Below are positions 1-8,092 of a stretch of 64,000 nucleotides of DNA, one piece after another; position 1 is the first letter of the stretch; each line of letters begins with the position of its first letter. The translations under genes were made by a program, and so were the position numbers. The notes below the pieces were generated by a model. The model was not told the DNA's origin and made no database searches. It worked only from the letters and a program-made list of their open reading frames with translations. The DNA is from Phycisphaerae bacterium (GTDB taxonomy: Bacteria; Planctomycetota; Phycisphaerae; UBA1845), in assembly GCA_029260215.1 (NCBI GenBank), contig JAJDDQ010000051.1, positions 1 to 64,000 of the forward strand, in the 5' to 3' direction.

Positions 1-220
1 ATGGGGCTGGCTCGAAATCGTTAAATGGCACACCCTGGTGGCGATGCCGAATAGATGCTTGGAAAGATCCCGAATTCTTCCCGCAACCCTCTTGACGGAG
101 ACTCGCTCATAGATGCCACCCTGCACTGCGAATTGCCACCCATTTGGGGATGGACCCGCTGATGATTGGGACAGGCTGGAACACTACCGCTGCGCTCCGC
201 GCTGCGTTACCATCCGCGTC
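1..220. other. Leader region before lysA
   Basis: No gene, RNA or clear repeat could be supported here. A reading frame that continues into lysA is open from about 113, but it lacks family similarity before residue 37, so it is treated as untranslated leader. Confidence 0.4.
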
Positions 221-1519
221 ATGGATTGCTTTTCATTCAGGAACAACGAGTTGTACTGCGAGGATACGCCCGTTTCGCGCATTGCCGAGGAAGTCGGCAC
301 GCCGTGCTACATCTATTCAAAACGGACGTTTCTGGATCATCTCGAACGCATCGGCACCGCGTTTGCGGAACTGAACACCGTCATTTGTTATTCGATCAAG
401 AGTTGTCACAACCTCAATATTCTGCGCGTGCTCCGCGAGCACGGTGCCAGCTTCGACGTGGTCAGCGTCGGCGAACTGAAACGGGCGCTGGAAGTCGGCG
501 CAGAACCGTCGCGCATCGTCTTTGCCGGCGTGGGCAAAACCGACCACGAAATTCGCACAGCCCTGGAGGTGGGCATCGGCTGGTTCAACGTCGAGAGCGA
601 GCAGGAACTCGAACAGATCAACCGCATCGCTGGTGAAATGAAAACGCAGGCTGGTTGCGCTTTGCGCGTGAATCCCGACGTCGATCCGCTGACGCACCGC
701 TACACCACGACCGGCAAGAAGGAGACCAAGTTCGGCGTTGATCTGGAGCGTGCCCGCCGCGTTTTTCACGATATGGGCAGGAGCGAGCACCTGCGCTTGA
801 CCGGCATTCACATTCACATCGGCTCGCCGGTCAACACCGTCGAACCCTACGTGCGGTCGGCCAAGAAGGCTGTCGAGCTGATCGATTCTCTCCGTGACGA
901 CGGCTTCGAGATCAACACGCTCAACATCGGCGGCGGATTCGGTGCTCATTACCGAGAGCAGGAAGCGCCTCCAGCCGCCCATTACGCTGAGGCGGTCCTT
1001 CCGGTTCTGCGTGACAAAGGATTGACACTCATCCTTGAGCCGGGGCGATCCATCGCCGCCAACGCGGGCATTCTTGTCGGCAGGACGATCTTCGTGAAAT
1101 CCAGCGGCGACAAGAAATTTCTGATCACCGACGCAGCCATGACCGAGTTGCTTCGCCCGGCGCTCTACGATGCCTATCACTTCGCCTGGCCGGTGAAGCC
1201 GAGGGACGGTTTCGTCCCGCCCGCGCGGGACCACGAATACAAGACCGCCGGCATGGTCATGATGGATGTCGTCGGCCCGGTTTGTGAAAGCGGCGATTTT
1301 CTAGCCAAGGATCGCCCCCTGCCCCCGATGCAACGCGGGGATCTGCTGGCGGTTTTCTCGGCGGGTGCGTACGCATCGGTGATGGGCAGCCGCTACAATT
1401 CCCGTCCCCTCGCGCCCGAGGTGCTGGTCGACGGCGATGCGTTTCGGGTTATCCGTCGCCGGGAATCGTACGAAGAAATGGTCGCCCTCGAACGAAACGG
1501 GCAGGCGTCCGGCGTTTGA
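221..1519 (+). CDS. lysA: Diaminopimelate decarboxylase
   Basis: PLP-dependent decarboxylase of the alanine-racemase/ornithine-decarboxylase fold (fold III). It converts meso-diaminopimelate to lysine, the last step of lysine synthesis, in the cytoplasm. Visible motifs in the 432-residue product: the PLP lysine in YSIKS (K60; the usual form is YAxKAN), HIHIGS near 196, the glycine-rich phosphate loop GGGFG near 237, EPGRS near 273, and the CESGDF active-site motif with Cys at 355 that serves the partner subunit of the dimer. Length is normal for LysA (about 410-440). The ATG at 221 is preferred because homology begins there. No other lysine gene adjoins. The asparagine-to-serine change after the PLP lysine is a mild oddity. 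Related decarboxylases (carboxynorspermidine, ornithine/arginine) cannot be fully excluded, but CESGDF and length favour LysA. Confidence 0.9.
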   Translation: MDCFSFRNNELYCEDTPVSRIAEEVGTPCYIYSKRTFLDHLERIGTAFAELNTVICYSIKSCHNLNILRVLREHGASFDVVSVGELKRALEVGAEPSRIVFAGVGKTDHEIRTALEVGIGWFNVESEQELEQINRIAGEMKTQAGCALRVNPDVDPLTHRYTTTGKKETKFGVDLERARRVFHDMGRSEHLRLTGIHIHIGSPVNTVEPYVRSAKKAVELIDSLRDDGFEINTLNIGGGFGAHYREQEAPPAAHYAEAVLPVLRDKGLTLILEPGRSIAANAGILVGRTIFVKSSGDKKFLITDAAMTELLRPALYDAYHFAWPVKPRDGFVPPARDHEYKTAGMVMMDVVGPVCESGDFLAKDRPLPPMQRGDLLAVFSAGAYASVMGSRYNSRPLAPEVLVDGDAFRVIRRRESYEEMVALERNGQASGV

Positions 1520-1682
1520 AAATTCAATCGCCCGAATGCGTGCCCGGCTGGCTGAAACATCTTCATTCTTTTTGTGTTGTCCGAATTCGTTTTGTCATTA
1601 TCCTACACGCATCGTTCGTAGCCACTTGGATCGCAACTCGGTTCGGGTGCGACTCAGCAAGTTCAGCGGAAGGAATTCAAAT

Positions 1683-2324
1683 ATGTTTTTGTCCACACGG
1701 TCTATTGGACTGGCGTTCATGGTTTTCGCGGTCGGTTTGTCGGCTGGATGCGACATAATCGGCACGCCCGACAATGAAAACGAGAACGGCAACATGTCGA
1801 TGGAATTCGACGGCATCGCCGCCGACACGCAGACGCGCCTGCCCTTCGCGTCGCAGTGTGCTCAGTTCGCCGGGTTATGCACGTCGTCTTTCCCGGAGGC
1901 CGTCATTACGATCACAGCCTCTGAAGGCCAAACGGTGACGCCCACGGACGATCCGCTCGGCTTCATTGTCGAAGGCGCTGCCGAAGGCATTGCCGAAGGC
2001 ACTGACGGAGACGGTGCGGAATCCGTTCAGCTTCGGGGTAGCGAGAGCGAATTGGGCAACACTGCCGGCACATTACAGTTCAGTTGGTCCTCGGGCGCGA
2101 CCGATGAAGACCCTTGCGTCCGTGCTCCGGGCGAGGAGTTTTCGACCGCCGCCGATCCGATGGTCAATTTGCAGGCGGGGCGACATCTTATCCGCCTCAC
2201 CGTCCGCAACGATCTCGTTCTGGACCCGAGCACGCTGCCGCAGCAGGTCATCGATGAATGTGGCGACCTGGGCCAGGATTTCAAATTCTCCGTACTCGAA
2301 ATCCTCGTCGAAGTCCGCGACTGA
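1683..2324 (+). CDS. Lipoprotein of unknown function
   Basis: 213-residue predicted lipoprotein. A hydrophobic signal peptide ends in the lipobox LSAGC, giving a lipidated Cys at 23, followed by an Asn/Glu/Gly-rich tether (DNENENGNMS). The mature part is acidic with four widely spaced cysteines and looks beta-rich; no family was recognised. A GGAAGG Shine-Dalgarno sequence lies about 9 bases before the ATG. The downstream barrel gene starts 23 bases after the stop, so the two are probably co-transcribed. An envelope location is inferred from the lipobox only. Confidence 0.8.
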   Translation: MFLSTRSIGLAFMVFAVGLSAGCDIIGTPDNENENGNMSMEFDGIAADTQTRLPFASQCAQFAGLCTSSFPEAVITITASEGQTVTPTDDPLGFIVEGAAEGIAEGTDGDGAESVQLRGSESELGNTAGTLQFSWSSGATDEDPCVRAPGEEFSTAADPMVNLQAGRHLIRLTVRNDLVLDPSTLPQQVIDECGDLGQDFKFSVLEILVEVRD

Positions 2325-2347
2325 AACACCGCTTTGGAGACGTCGAT

Positions 2348-3649
2348 TTGCGACCCTCAGCCGTTCCCTATCGTGTTGTATTGCTGACTGTCTTGTTGGT
2401 TTTTCCTGCCGGTCTCCCCGCGCAGGATCGATCCGAGTCAGCCGTGCTGACCGCGCTCGAATCCGCCGCTGCGAACATCGCGAACGATCGCCCGCGCGAA
2501 GCCCTCAAGAAACTCGCCGAGGCTGAGACGCTCGAAAGCGGCAATCCCTGGCTGTGGTTCTACCGCGGGTTGGCCCACCTCAAGCTCGGCAACTGGTACG
2601 ACGCGATGGACGGATTCGACCGGGCGCAGGACTTGCTCACCGTCTACGGCCAACCAGATCCGACGCTGTCAGCCAGCATCCGGGAATACCGCCATCTCGC
2701 CCGTCGGCAGGTCTTTGGCCTATCGTTCATCACCGGCCTTGCCTTCGATTCCAACGTCACGTTTCTCGGCGCGGGCGGGGCAGGATTCGAAATCTCAGGC
2801 CAGGAAGACAGCAAGTTCACCTCGCGTTTTCAGGTGGCCTACTCGCCCATCTCCGACGAAACGCACACGCTGACCATCAACGCACGCATCGCCCACACCT
2901 GGAATTTCTCCGTCGAGCAATTCAACGATCAGGACTACGGCTTGACCATCCGCTACAGCCGTCACTTGGACGATCGATGGGAAGCGGCTATTCAGTACGA
3001 CTATGACGTCTTCTACCTCGGCAATCAGCCGTTCCTCTCCGACCACGGTCTAAGCCCCAGCCTGACCTACCATTGGGATGCGCCAGCTGGCAGACTCGCT
3101 CCGACGGAAACGGTTCTGCAATATCGCATCGATTCCCGAGATTACCTGTTCGATACCTCGCCCGAGTTCGACCGCGACGGCTTCGCCAACTTCGTCGGCC
3201 TCGAACAGCGATTCACGATGCAGCCGATCTCCGGCAGCGATTGGACCTGGGACGGGTCAGCCGGCTACTCGCTGTCCTCGATCGCGACGGAAGGCTCGGA
3301 ATTCGATCGCCTCGACCACACCTTTTTTCTCGGCTTCGGGTTCCCGATCACAAACCCGTGGATGCCCGACCGCCCGTGCAACATGAATGTGAACGCAAGC
3401 TGGCTCATCAGCGACTACCGAAACGCCAGCCTGATCGACGGCAACGGCGATGAGCGATCCGACCTCATCACCTCCATCGATGCCGTGATATCTCAGGAAT
3501 TATCGCGGGATTCCGAAAGCGGCACGCTTATCCTGCACACCATCCTCGGCTGGACCGACGCCGATTCCAACGTGAAAACCGAGGATCAAGGCGACCCGTT
3601 CACCTACGACAAGTGGATCGTCGGATTTCAATTGGAATGGTCGTGGTGA
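2348..3649 (+). CDS. TPR-containing outer-membrane beta-barrel protein
   Basis: 433-residue predicted exported protein. A TTG start at 2348 has GGAG eight bases upstream and gives a clean signal peptide ending near PAGLPAQ; an ATG at 2258 would overlap the previous gene and bury the signal. Residues about 30-110 hold TPR-like helical repeats (EALKKLAEAE, WYDAMDGFDRAQDLL). From about 125 to the end, alternating aromatic/polar strands typical of an outer-membrane barrel end in a C-terminal tryptophan (EWSW), the usual barrel-insertion signal. The layout (signal, TPR, about 14-strand barrel) resembles the surface lipoprotein assembly modifier/DUF560 group, but identity is not established. Lipoprotein genes on both sides fit an outer-membrane role. 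Confidence 0.7.
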   Translation: MRPSAVPYRVVLLTVLLVFPAGLPAQDRSESAVLTALESAAANIANDRPREALKKLAEAETLESGNPWLWFYRGLAHLKLGNWYDAMDGFDRAQDLLTVYGQPDPTLSASIREYRHLARRQVFGLSFITGLAFDSNVTFLGAGGAGFEISGQEDSKFTSRFQVAYSPISDETHTLTINARIAHTWNFSVEQFNDQDYGLTIRYSRHLDDRWEAAIQYDYDVFYLGNQPFLSDHGLSPSLTYHWDAPAGRLAPTETVLQYRIDSRDYLFDTSPEFDRDGFANFVGLEQRFTMQPISGSDWTWDGSAGYSLSSIATEGSEFDRLDHTFFLGFGFPITNPWMPDRPCNMNVNASWLISDYRNASLIDGNGDERSDLITSIDAVISQELSRDSESGTLILHTILGWTDADSNVKTEDQGDPFTYDKWIVGFQLEWSW

Positions 3650-3701
3650 TTTTGGCCGAAGAGATGCCTATACTTCCGTCGAAGGGCAGAGGATCACAAT
3701 C

Positions 3702-4379
3702 ATGAATCGAAGCAATCTCAATCTGACTGTTCTGATCGCGACATTTCTCCCGCTGGCCGGTTGCGGCACGAGTCGCGTTTTCTATTCACCGTCGATGCCT
3801 CCCGGCGTTCAGGTGTTCGATCAATCCGAAGTCATCCTGGCTGCGGACTTTGTTCAGCAACCAGCCCCCAAGTCGGACACGCAATCCGCCAAGAAGGACG
3901 CGCCCGAGCAACCTGCCGAACGCAAAACCGCCAAAGACGAGAAGCCTGCCGCCGATGCAAAAACCGCCGATGGTAAGAAGGCTGAAGAAAAGTCCAGGGA
4001 CGAGAAGCCGCCGTATACCGTCCCCGGTGCCCAGTTTCGCCAGTTCGCCGCCGTCGCGCTCGGAGCCGCCGCGTTCGGCCTCAATGACGTTTCCGGCAGC
4101 GGGCGCGAAGCCGCTGAATCGCAGGTGTCGTCTGTTTCAAATGCCGTCTTCGGACGACCGGGGCTGAGCGCGCCGCCGACGCGCGTCAATCAGGCTGTCT
4201 TCGGTCGCCCGGGCTTGCAGCAAGGGTTCGCCACAGGACTAGGCCCCGCGAACGACCGCAACATTTTCACTGCCATGCCCAACCGGCTCACCGGTGCCAA
4301 CGGTCGCTGTCAGGAATTGATCAACGCCGGGTTCTTCAATCGCAACCACGCCACCTGCGAAGCCAACTTCCGTCGCTGA
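3702..4379 (+). CDS. Lipoprotein with charged linker
   Basis: 225-residue predicted lipoprotein with lipobox LAGC (lipidated Cys21). Residues about 50-110 are a low-complexity Lys/Asp/Ala/Glu/Pro linker that could span periplasm or peptidoglycan. A hydrophobic Ala-rich stretch follows (FAAVALGAAAFG), then a direct repeat in which AVFGRPGL occurs twice, 24 residues apart. The C-terminal end carries two cysteines. AGAGGA lies upstream of the ATG. No function is recognisable. It follows the barrel gene by 52 bases and may belong to the same envelope unit. Confidence 0.75.
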   Translation: MNRSNLNLTVLIATFLPLAGCGTSRVFYSPSMPPGVQVFDQSEVILAADFVQQPAPKSDTQSAKKDAPEQPAERKTAKDEKPAADAKTADGKKAEEKSRDEKPPYTVPGAQFRQFAAVALGAAAFGLNDVSGSGREAAESQVSSVSNAVFGRPGLSAPPTRVNQAVFGRPGLQQGFATGLGPANDRNIFTAMPNRLTGANGRCQELINAGFFNRNHATCEANFRR

Positions 4380-4434
4380 ACAGGTACACTGCATTCCGCC
4401 AACCCGTTTACCAGCGTACTTCGCGCGCTCCTTC

Positions 4435-4552
4435 AGAGCCGCGACCGTGAGGGAGCGGTTGGCGAGAACACGCAAAATTGCGTGTGGCGTTGCATTAGTC
4501 AGAACCGCGACACTGAACGCGCCCAATGCGGAAGCGTGAAGGGAGCGGCCGG
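4435..4552. repeat. Intergenic repeat pair (AGAGCCGCGACC type) with hairpin
   Basis: Two imperfect copies of a unit reading AGAGCCGCGACCGTGA...GGGAGCGG lie at 4435-4460 and 4501-4552. Between them sits a near-perfect inverted repeat, ACACGCAA/TTGCGTGT (4468-4485), with a 2-base loop. The 269-base gap between genes holds little else. It is probably a dispersed REP-like element rather than a promoter. Confidence 0.5.
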
Positions 4553-4648
4553 ATTATCAGCAGCGTCAAATCCCGCCTATGCTGTCACGCACCCGCCCAA
4601 CCATTCGCGAATCCCTCGCACCCGCGATAGAATCTGGCCCCAACTGCC

Positions 4649-4891
4649 ATGCACTTTGACGAAGACTACGATCGCGACCTGCCCCTTAACGAAGACGTCG
4701 ACTTCAACGACGACGCGCCGGACTACGTCGTCCCCTGTCCCGCCTGCGGGGCTGACGTGCATGAAGACACCCAGCAGTGCCCGGTCTGCGGCGACTGGAT
4801 CGTCCCCGGTGCCAAAGGTTCCCCGCGAACCATCTGGGTCGTCGCCGCCATGCTCGCCCTCGCCGGCATGACGTATTGGATCGTGCGATAA
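4649..4891 (+). CDS. Small zinc-ribbon membrane protein
   Basis: 80 residues. The N-terminus is very acidic (DEDYDRDLPLNEDVDFNDD). A four-cysteine ribbon follows at about 30-48 (CPACGADV ... CPVCGDW), then one C-terminal transmembrane helix (WVVAAMLALAGMTYWIV). The predicted topology is N-terminus and zinc site in the cytoplasm with a tail anchor. Its stop overlaps the start of the next gene (TAATG), indicating translational coupling with the zinc-ribbon/Nudix protein. Function unknown. Confidence 0.75.
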   Translation: MHFDEDYDRDLPLNEDVDFNDDAPDYVVPCPACGADVHEDTQQCPVCGDWIVPGAKGSPRTIWVVAAMLALAGMTYWIVR

Positions 4892-6363
4892 TGTCGCAAG
4901 ACGTTCAAGAAACTGGCTTGCACTGCCTTGACTGCGACTACAACCTCACCGGCCTGGACGCGGCAGACCGTTGCCCTGAATGCGGCTGGCACATCGACCG
5001 AAAACTCCTCGAATTCGCCCGCGAAGTTGAACCCGCGCAAACTCGACGCGTCGTGCTCGCCGCATGGTGTGTATCTTTGGGTTTGTTCTTCGGTGTTCCG
5101 TTGCCGTTGTCCAGTTTGTTTGGTTCGCTCGGATTCGTGCCAGGTCCGAAGCTCGCGCTGGCTGGCCCGTCAGCGATTGTGCTGCTGCTGTGTACGGTTG
5201 TTGCCGGCAGTTATTGTCTCGCGTTCGGGTGGCGATTGCTTCGGCCTGCACGTGTCTGGCCGCTGCCGCATTCGTTTCTTTCGCGATCGGCTGTTGTGGC
5301 CGCGATCGCACAGATCATTGCTGCCGCGATTTGGATCATGCTACGCAACGCAAGTCAACCGATGGGGCTATTCGAAGCGATCGTATTGTTCGTCCCTCGC
5401 TCCATTTGCGCGTGGATGTTGTTGCTTACGGTTTCGATCGCCTTTGGCGCAAAACCCGAAGTGCTCCGCCGACTCAAGAGCGAGTACAAACGTCGCCCGG
5501 ACATGCGACCCATCGGCGCCCCCATCACCATCGAAGCCGCAGGCCGATTCACCCGCGACGATGTGACGGTCACATGGACCGACGAAGTCCGCCATACCCA
5601 TCTCGACCTCGAAGCCGTCATCGCCGAGACGTGGACCGAGCGCACGCGCATGGCAGAGGAAAAAGGCCAACTGCTGTTCAACGGCTCCGTCGGCCGACTC
5701 GTCTCCGCCACGCAGCGTGACAGCCAACTCGAACTCGCCATAGGCCATTCCGATTACCGCGATTTCGTCGGCACGAACATCTTCAACGCTCAACTGCTCG
5801 AAAAGTTCGGGGCGGACTATTTTTCCAACCCGCTCGGCACGAGTGCCATCATCGTGACAGCGGACGGCTACCTGCTCTTTGGCCGTCGCAGCGAGCGCGT
5901 ACTCTGCCACGCCGGGTACATGCACACCTTTGGCGGCATGATAGAACCCGAGGACCGCCGCCCCGACGGCGCATACGACGTTTTCGCAGCCGTCGCCCGC
6001 GAAGTGGCTGAGGAATTGCACATCGCCGAAGACGAAATCGACCGTCTCATCTGCACCGGCTTGGCCCGCGACATCGCCACGTATCAGCCGGAGTTGCTCT
6101 TCGACGCCCACGTCAAAATGACGAAGCGTCAGGTGCTCGAACGCTTCGCCGCCCACGACGACGAAGAGCACACCGCCATCGAAGCCTGCGAAGACCTCCC
6201 CGAAGCCATCGCTCCCTTTATCGGACGTATGAAAACCGTCGTCCCCGTAGCCCAAGCCGCCCTCATGCTCCACGGCCGATGCACCTTCGGCCACGACTGG
6301 TACGAAAACAACAGCTACCTAATCTTTGGCGACCTGCCCCAACAAACGGCGACGACGCAGTAG
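4891..6363 (+). CDS. Zinc-ribbon membrane protein with C-terminal Nudix domain
   Basis: 490 residues with three parts. Residues 11-35 are a zinc ribbon of the CxxCxYNLTGL...CPECG type. Residues about 50-200 hold four hydrophobic segments. Residues about 315-480 are a Nudix-like domain: GTSAIIVTADGYLLFGRRS, then a Nudix box from about 348 (GGMIEPED...REVAEEL) that keeps the metal-binding REVAEE core but has a longer gap after the first glycines than the standard box. Nudix enzymes hydrolyse nucleoside diphosphates linked to another group; the substrate here is unknown. It overlaps the upstream small zinc-ribbon gene (TAATG). Joining a membrane-bound ribbon to a Nudix domain is unusual. Confidence 0.75.
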   Translation: MSQDVQETGLHCLDCDYNLTGLDAADRCPECGWHIDRKLLEFAREVEPAQTRRVVLAAWCVSLGLFFGVPLPLSSLFGSLGFVPGPKLALAGPSAIVLLLCTVVAGSYCLAFGWRLLRPARVWPLPHSFLSRSAVVAAIAQIIAAAIWIMLRNASQPMGLFEAIVLFVPRSICAWMLLLTVSIAFGAKPEVLRRLKSEYKRRPDMRPIGAPITIEAAGRFTRDDVTVTWTDEVRHTHLDLEAVIAETWTERTRMAEEKGQLLFNGSVGRLVSATQRDSQLELAIGHSDYRDFVGTNIFNAQLLEKFGADYFSNPLGTSAIIVTADGYLLFGRRSERVLCHAGYMHTFGGMIEPEDRRPDGAYDVFAAVAREVAEELHIAEDEIDRLICTGLARDIATYQPELLFDAHVKMTKRQVLERFAAHDDEEHTAIEACEDLPEAIAPFIGRMKTVVPVAQAALMLHGRCTFGHDWYENNSYLIFGDLPQQTATTQ

Positions 6364-6393
6364 GTAGACCAACACGCTTGCAGTCATGTCAGA

Positions 6394-6463
6394 ACGAGCC
6401 ACGGACTTCAGTCCGTGCGGACGCTCGGACGTCCGTAACCGCGCGTCGCAACGCGCGCGTCCA
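6394..6463. repeat. Palindromic intergenic repeat, family A copy 1
   Basis: Positions 6394-6424 read ACGAGCCACGGACTTCAGTCC followed by GTGCGGACGC, an inverted repeat around CGGACTTCAGTCCG. A second palindrome follows (CCGCGCGTCGCAACGCGCGCG, about 6438-6458). Near-identical copies of the first unit occur at 13675-13710 and, inverted, at 61337-61368. It lies between convergent genes (Nudix and moaB). Confidence 0.65.
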
Positions 6464-6511
6464 GCCCTCTATCGAGATCCAATAAGCCGGAATCTCCATG
6501 CCGCTTGAATC

Positions 6512-7015
6512 CTACCCCCGCAATAGAAAAACCACATGCCCCAACTCCGGCAGGATGAGCTTCTCCATCGCCAGACGCACCGCCGCCGGGGAGCCGGGCA
6601 TGGAAAAGACAGCCGTCCGCCCGACGATGCCCGCCACCGCCCGCGACAGCATCGCAGCCGGGCCTATGTCGTCGTAACTCAACTGTCGAAACAGCTCGCC
6701 GAATCCGTCCAGCCGCTTGTCCAGCAGGCCAGCCACCGCCTCGTAGGTCGTGTCGCGGGCGGATAGCCCCGTGCCGCCGTTGAGCAGAATCGCGTCGCAT
6801 TCCTCGGAGCGAGACGCCTCCGCCACCAGCGCGCGAACGCGATCCGGCTCGTCGGGAACGATTTCGTAGCGGCAGATGCGATGGCCGACGCCGGTCAGGA
6901 GTTCCTGCATCAGCCGTCCGCTCACGTCGGTTTCGACGGTGCGCGAGTCGCTGACAGTCAAAACGGCGCACGCGACGGACGCGATCGTTTTTCCCTCGTG
7001 AGTAGGTGCAGGCAC
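6512..7015 (-). CDS. moaB: Molybdenum cofactor biosynthesis protein MoaB/MogA family
   Basis: 167 residues of the MoaB/MogA fold, cytoplasmic. Members adenylylate molybdopterin before metal insertion (MogA) or act in related steps (MoaB). Visible motifs: LTVSDSR near 19-25, the nucleotide-binding GGTGLSARDTT at 80-90, and the C-terminal MPGSPAAVRLAM near 139-150. Length matches MoaB. It starts 12 bases after the stop of the GGQ protein gene, so the two are probably one minus-strand operon. No other molybdopterin genes are in the window. MoaB and MogA cannot be separated with certainty from sequence alone. Confidence 0.88.
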   Translation of the reverse strand: MPAPTHEGKTIASVACAVLTVSDSRTVETDVSGRLMQELLTGVGHRICRYEIVPDEPDRVRALVAEASRSEECDAILLNGGTGLSARDTTYEAVAGLLDKRLDGFGELFRQLSYDDIGPAAMLSRAVAGIVGRTAVFSMPGSPAAVRLAMEKLILPELGHVVFLLRG

Positions 7016-7027
7016 TAATTCGGTCTC

Positions 7028-7552
7028 CTATTTCAGCGGTCTGATGCCGAACGACGCCCGCATGCGGTTCACCGCAGCCTTGAGTTTGACGTCCCCGCAC
7101 AGAAATGTGGACAGATTCGCCGTCGAAACGCCCAGCTTGCGGGCCGTCAGCGAAACCCGAAGCCCGCACGCGAAAAGCAGGTCCAGCACCTCCGCCACCA
7201 CCAGAAAGTAGCGACGATCGCGCTTGCCGATCCGCAAACGCGCGCCGGCTACGATGCATTCCCGCAAGACCGGTCCGGGCGCGTAACAGCCCGCATCGAT
7301 TGTCGCGCGTATCTCCAGGGCGATGGTCTGACGCAGCCGTTTGACCGCTTTTGCCCGATTTTCATGCTGGGAACGGCTTTCCTCGGCGATGGCGATCAGT
7401 TTGGTCGGGCGATGCCGCAAACGGACCGCCGAGTCGGTTTTGTTGCGTTTTTGCCCGCCGGGACCGCTGGCCCGGTAGCGATCGACGTCGCTTTGGGCGA
7501 GCAGGCCTGCGTCGTCCAGCGTCAGAAATCCGTCGCGTTCCCGTTCTGTCAT
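7028..7552 (-). CDS. Peptide chain release factor-like protein (GGQ domain)
   Basis: 174 residues. The N-terminal half is a class-I release-factor catalytic domain with [16 protein letters not shown]; the GGQ tripeptide at 32-34 catalyses peptidyl-tRNA hydrolysis on the ribosome. There is no codon-recognition (PxT/SPF) domain, so it resembles the rescue factor ArfB/YaeJ or the PrfH-like group rather than RF1/RF2. ArfB normally ends in a basic tail that enters the mRNA channel. Here residues about 100-174 look like a compact helical domain with a helix-turn-helix-like stretch ([14 protein letters not shown]). A role in rescue of stalled ribosomes is inferred. It is probably co-transcribed with moaB. 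Confidence 0.82.
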   Translation of the reverse strand: MTERERDGFLTLDDAGLLAQSDVDRYRASGPGGQKRNKTDSAVRLRHRPTKLIAIAEESRSQHENRAKAVKRLRQTIALEIRATIDAGCYAPGPVLRECIVAGARLRIGKRDRRYFLVVAEVLDLLFACGLRVSLTARKLGVSTANLSTFLCGDVKLKAAVNRMRASFGIRPLK

Positions 7553-8092
7553 AACAAATCACAACCCCGCGACACATAAAGTGACACAGGAAACCGGATT
7601 CAATGGAACCGCAGCCCCAGCCATGCCGACGAAATGATTGACACCGCCGACGTGGGCATCAGAATATGCCCAAGTATGGTATCCCATCAACGGGGCGGGG
7701 TCAGCAGGCGGCGTTCCGACGCGGTGAAGGCTGTCAGCATTTTGTGGAAAGGATGTCACATGCGCTTGTCCGCCGTTTTGTTTCTCATCTTTACTGTTCT
7801 CCTGTCACTCGTCGACGTCTTGATTCAGACTGCGGGGTAGCTTGACCTCTGGTTGCCGTTAGCTGGCCTTCAACGGCGTGGACGACAATTGTGCTGGTCG
7901 CGCGTTGTGCGCACTGAATCCTCACCTTCGAGCGGTCGTTTGGTCGATACAGGCCTGTGGGACCAGCCTCGGGGCGGGAATTGACGATAATGACGATATC
8001 GTAACCTTGGGCTGCGGCGCGCGATCTCATGTGTCCGCATCGCTGGTCCGATAATAGGGTAAGAGGCTTAGTCGAACGATGGAGACCCATCG
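7553..8092. other. Intergenic region with one possible tiny ORF
   Basis: 540 bases between divergently oriented genes. Apart from the possible 26-codon peptide gene at 7760-7840, no gene, RNA or strong hairpin was found. The Shine-Dalgarno sequence of the next gene (GGAG, 8081-8084) lies at its right end. Confidence 0.5.
7760..7840 (+). CDS. Possible 26-residue membrane peptide
   Basis: ATG preceded by AAAGGA with a 6-base spacer, then 26 codons. The product is almost wholly one hydrophobic helix (LSAVLFLIFTVLLSLVDVLI). Single-helix peptides of this size exist in many bacteria, but nothing beyond the start signal and hydrophobicity supports this one. Confidence 0.3.
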   Translation: MRLSAVLFLIFTVLLSLVDVLIQTAG

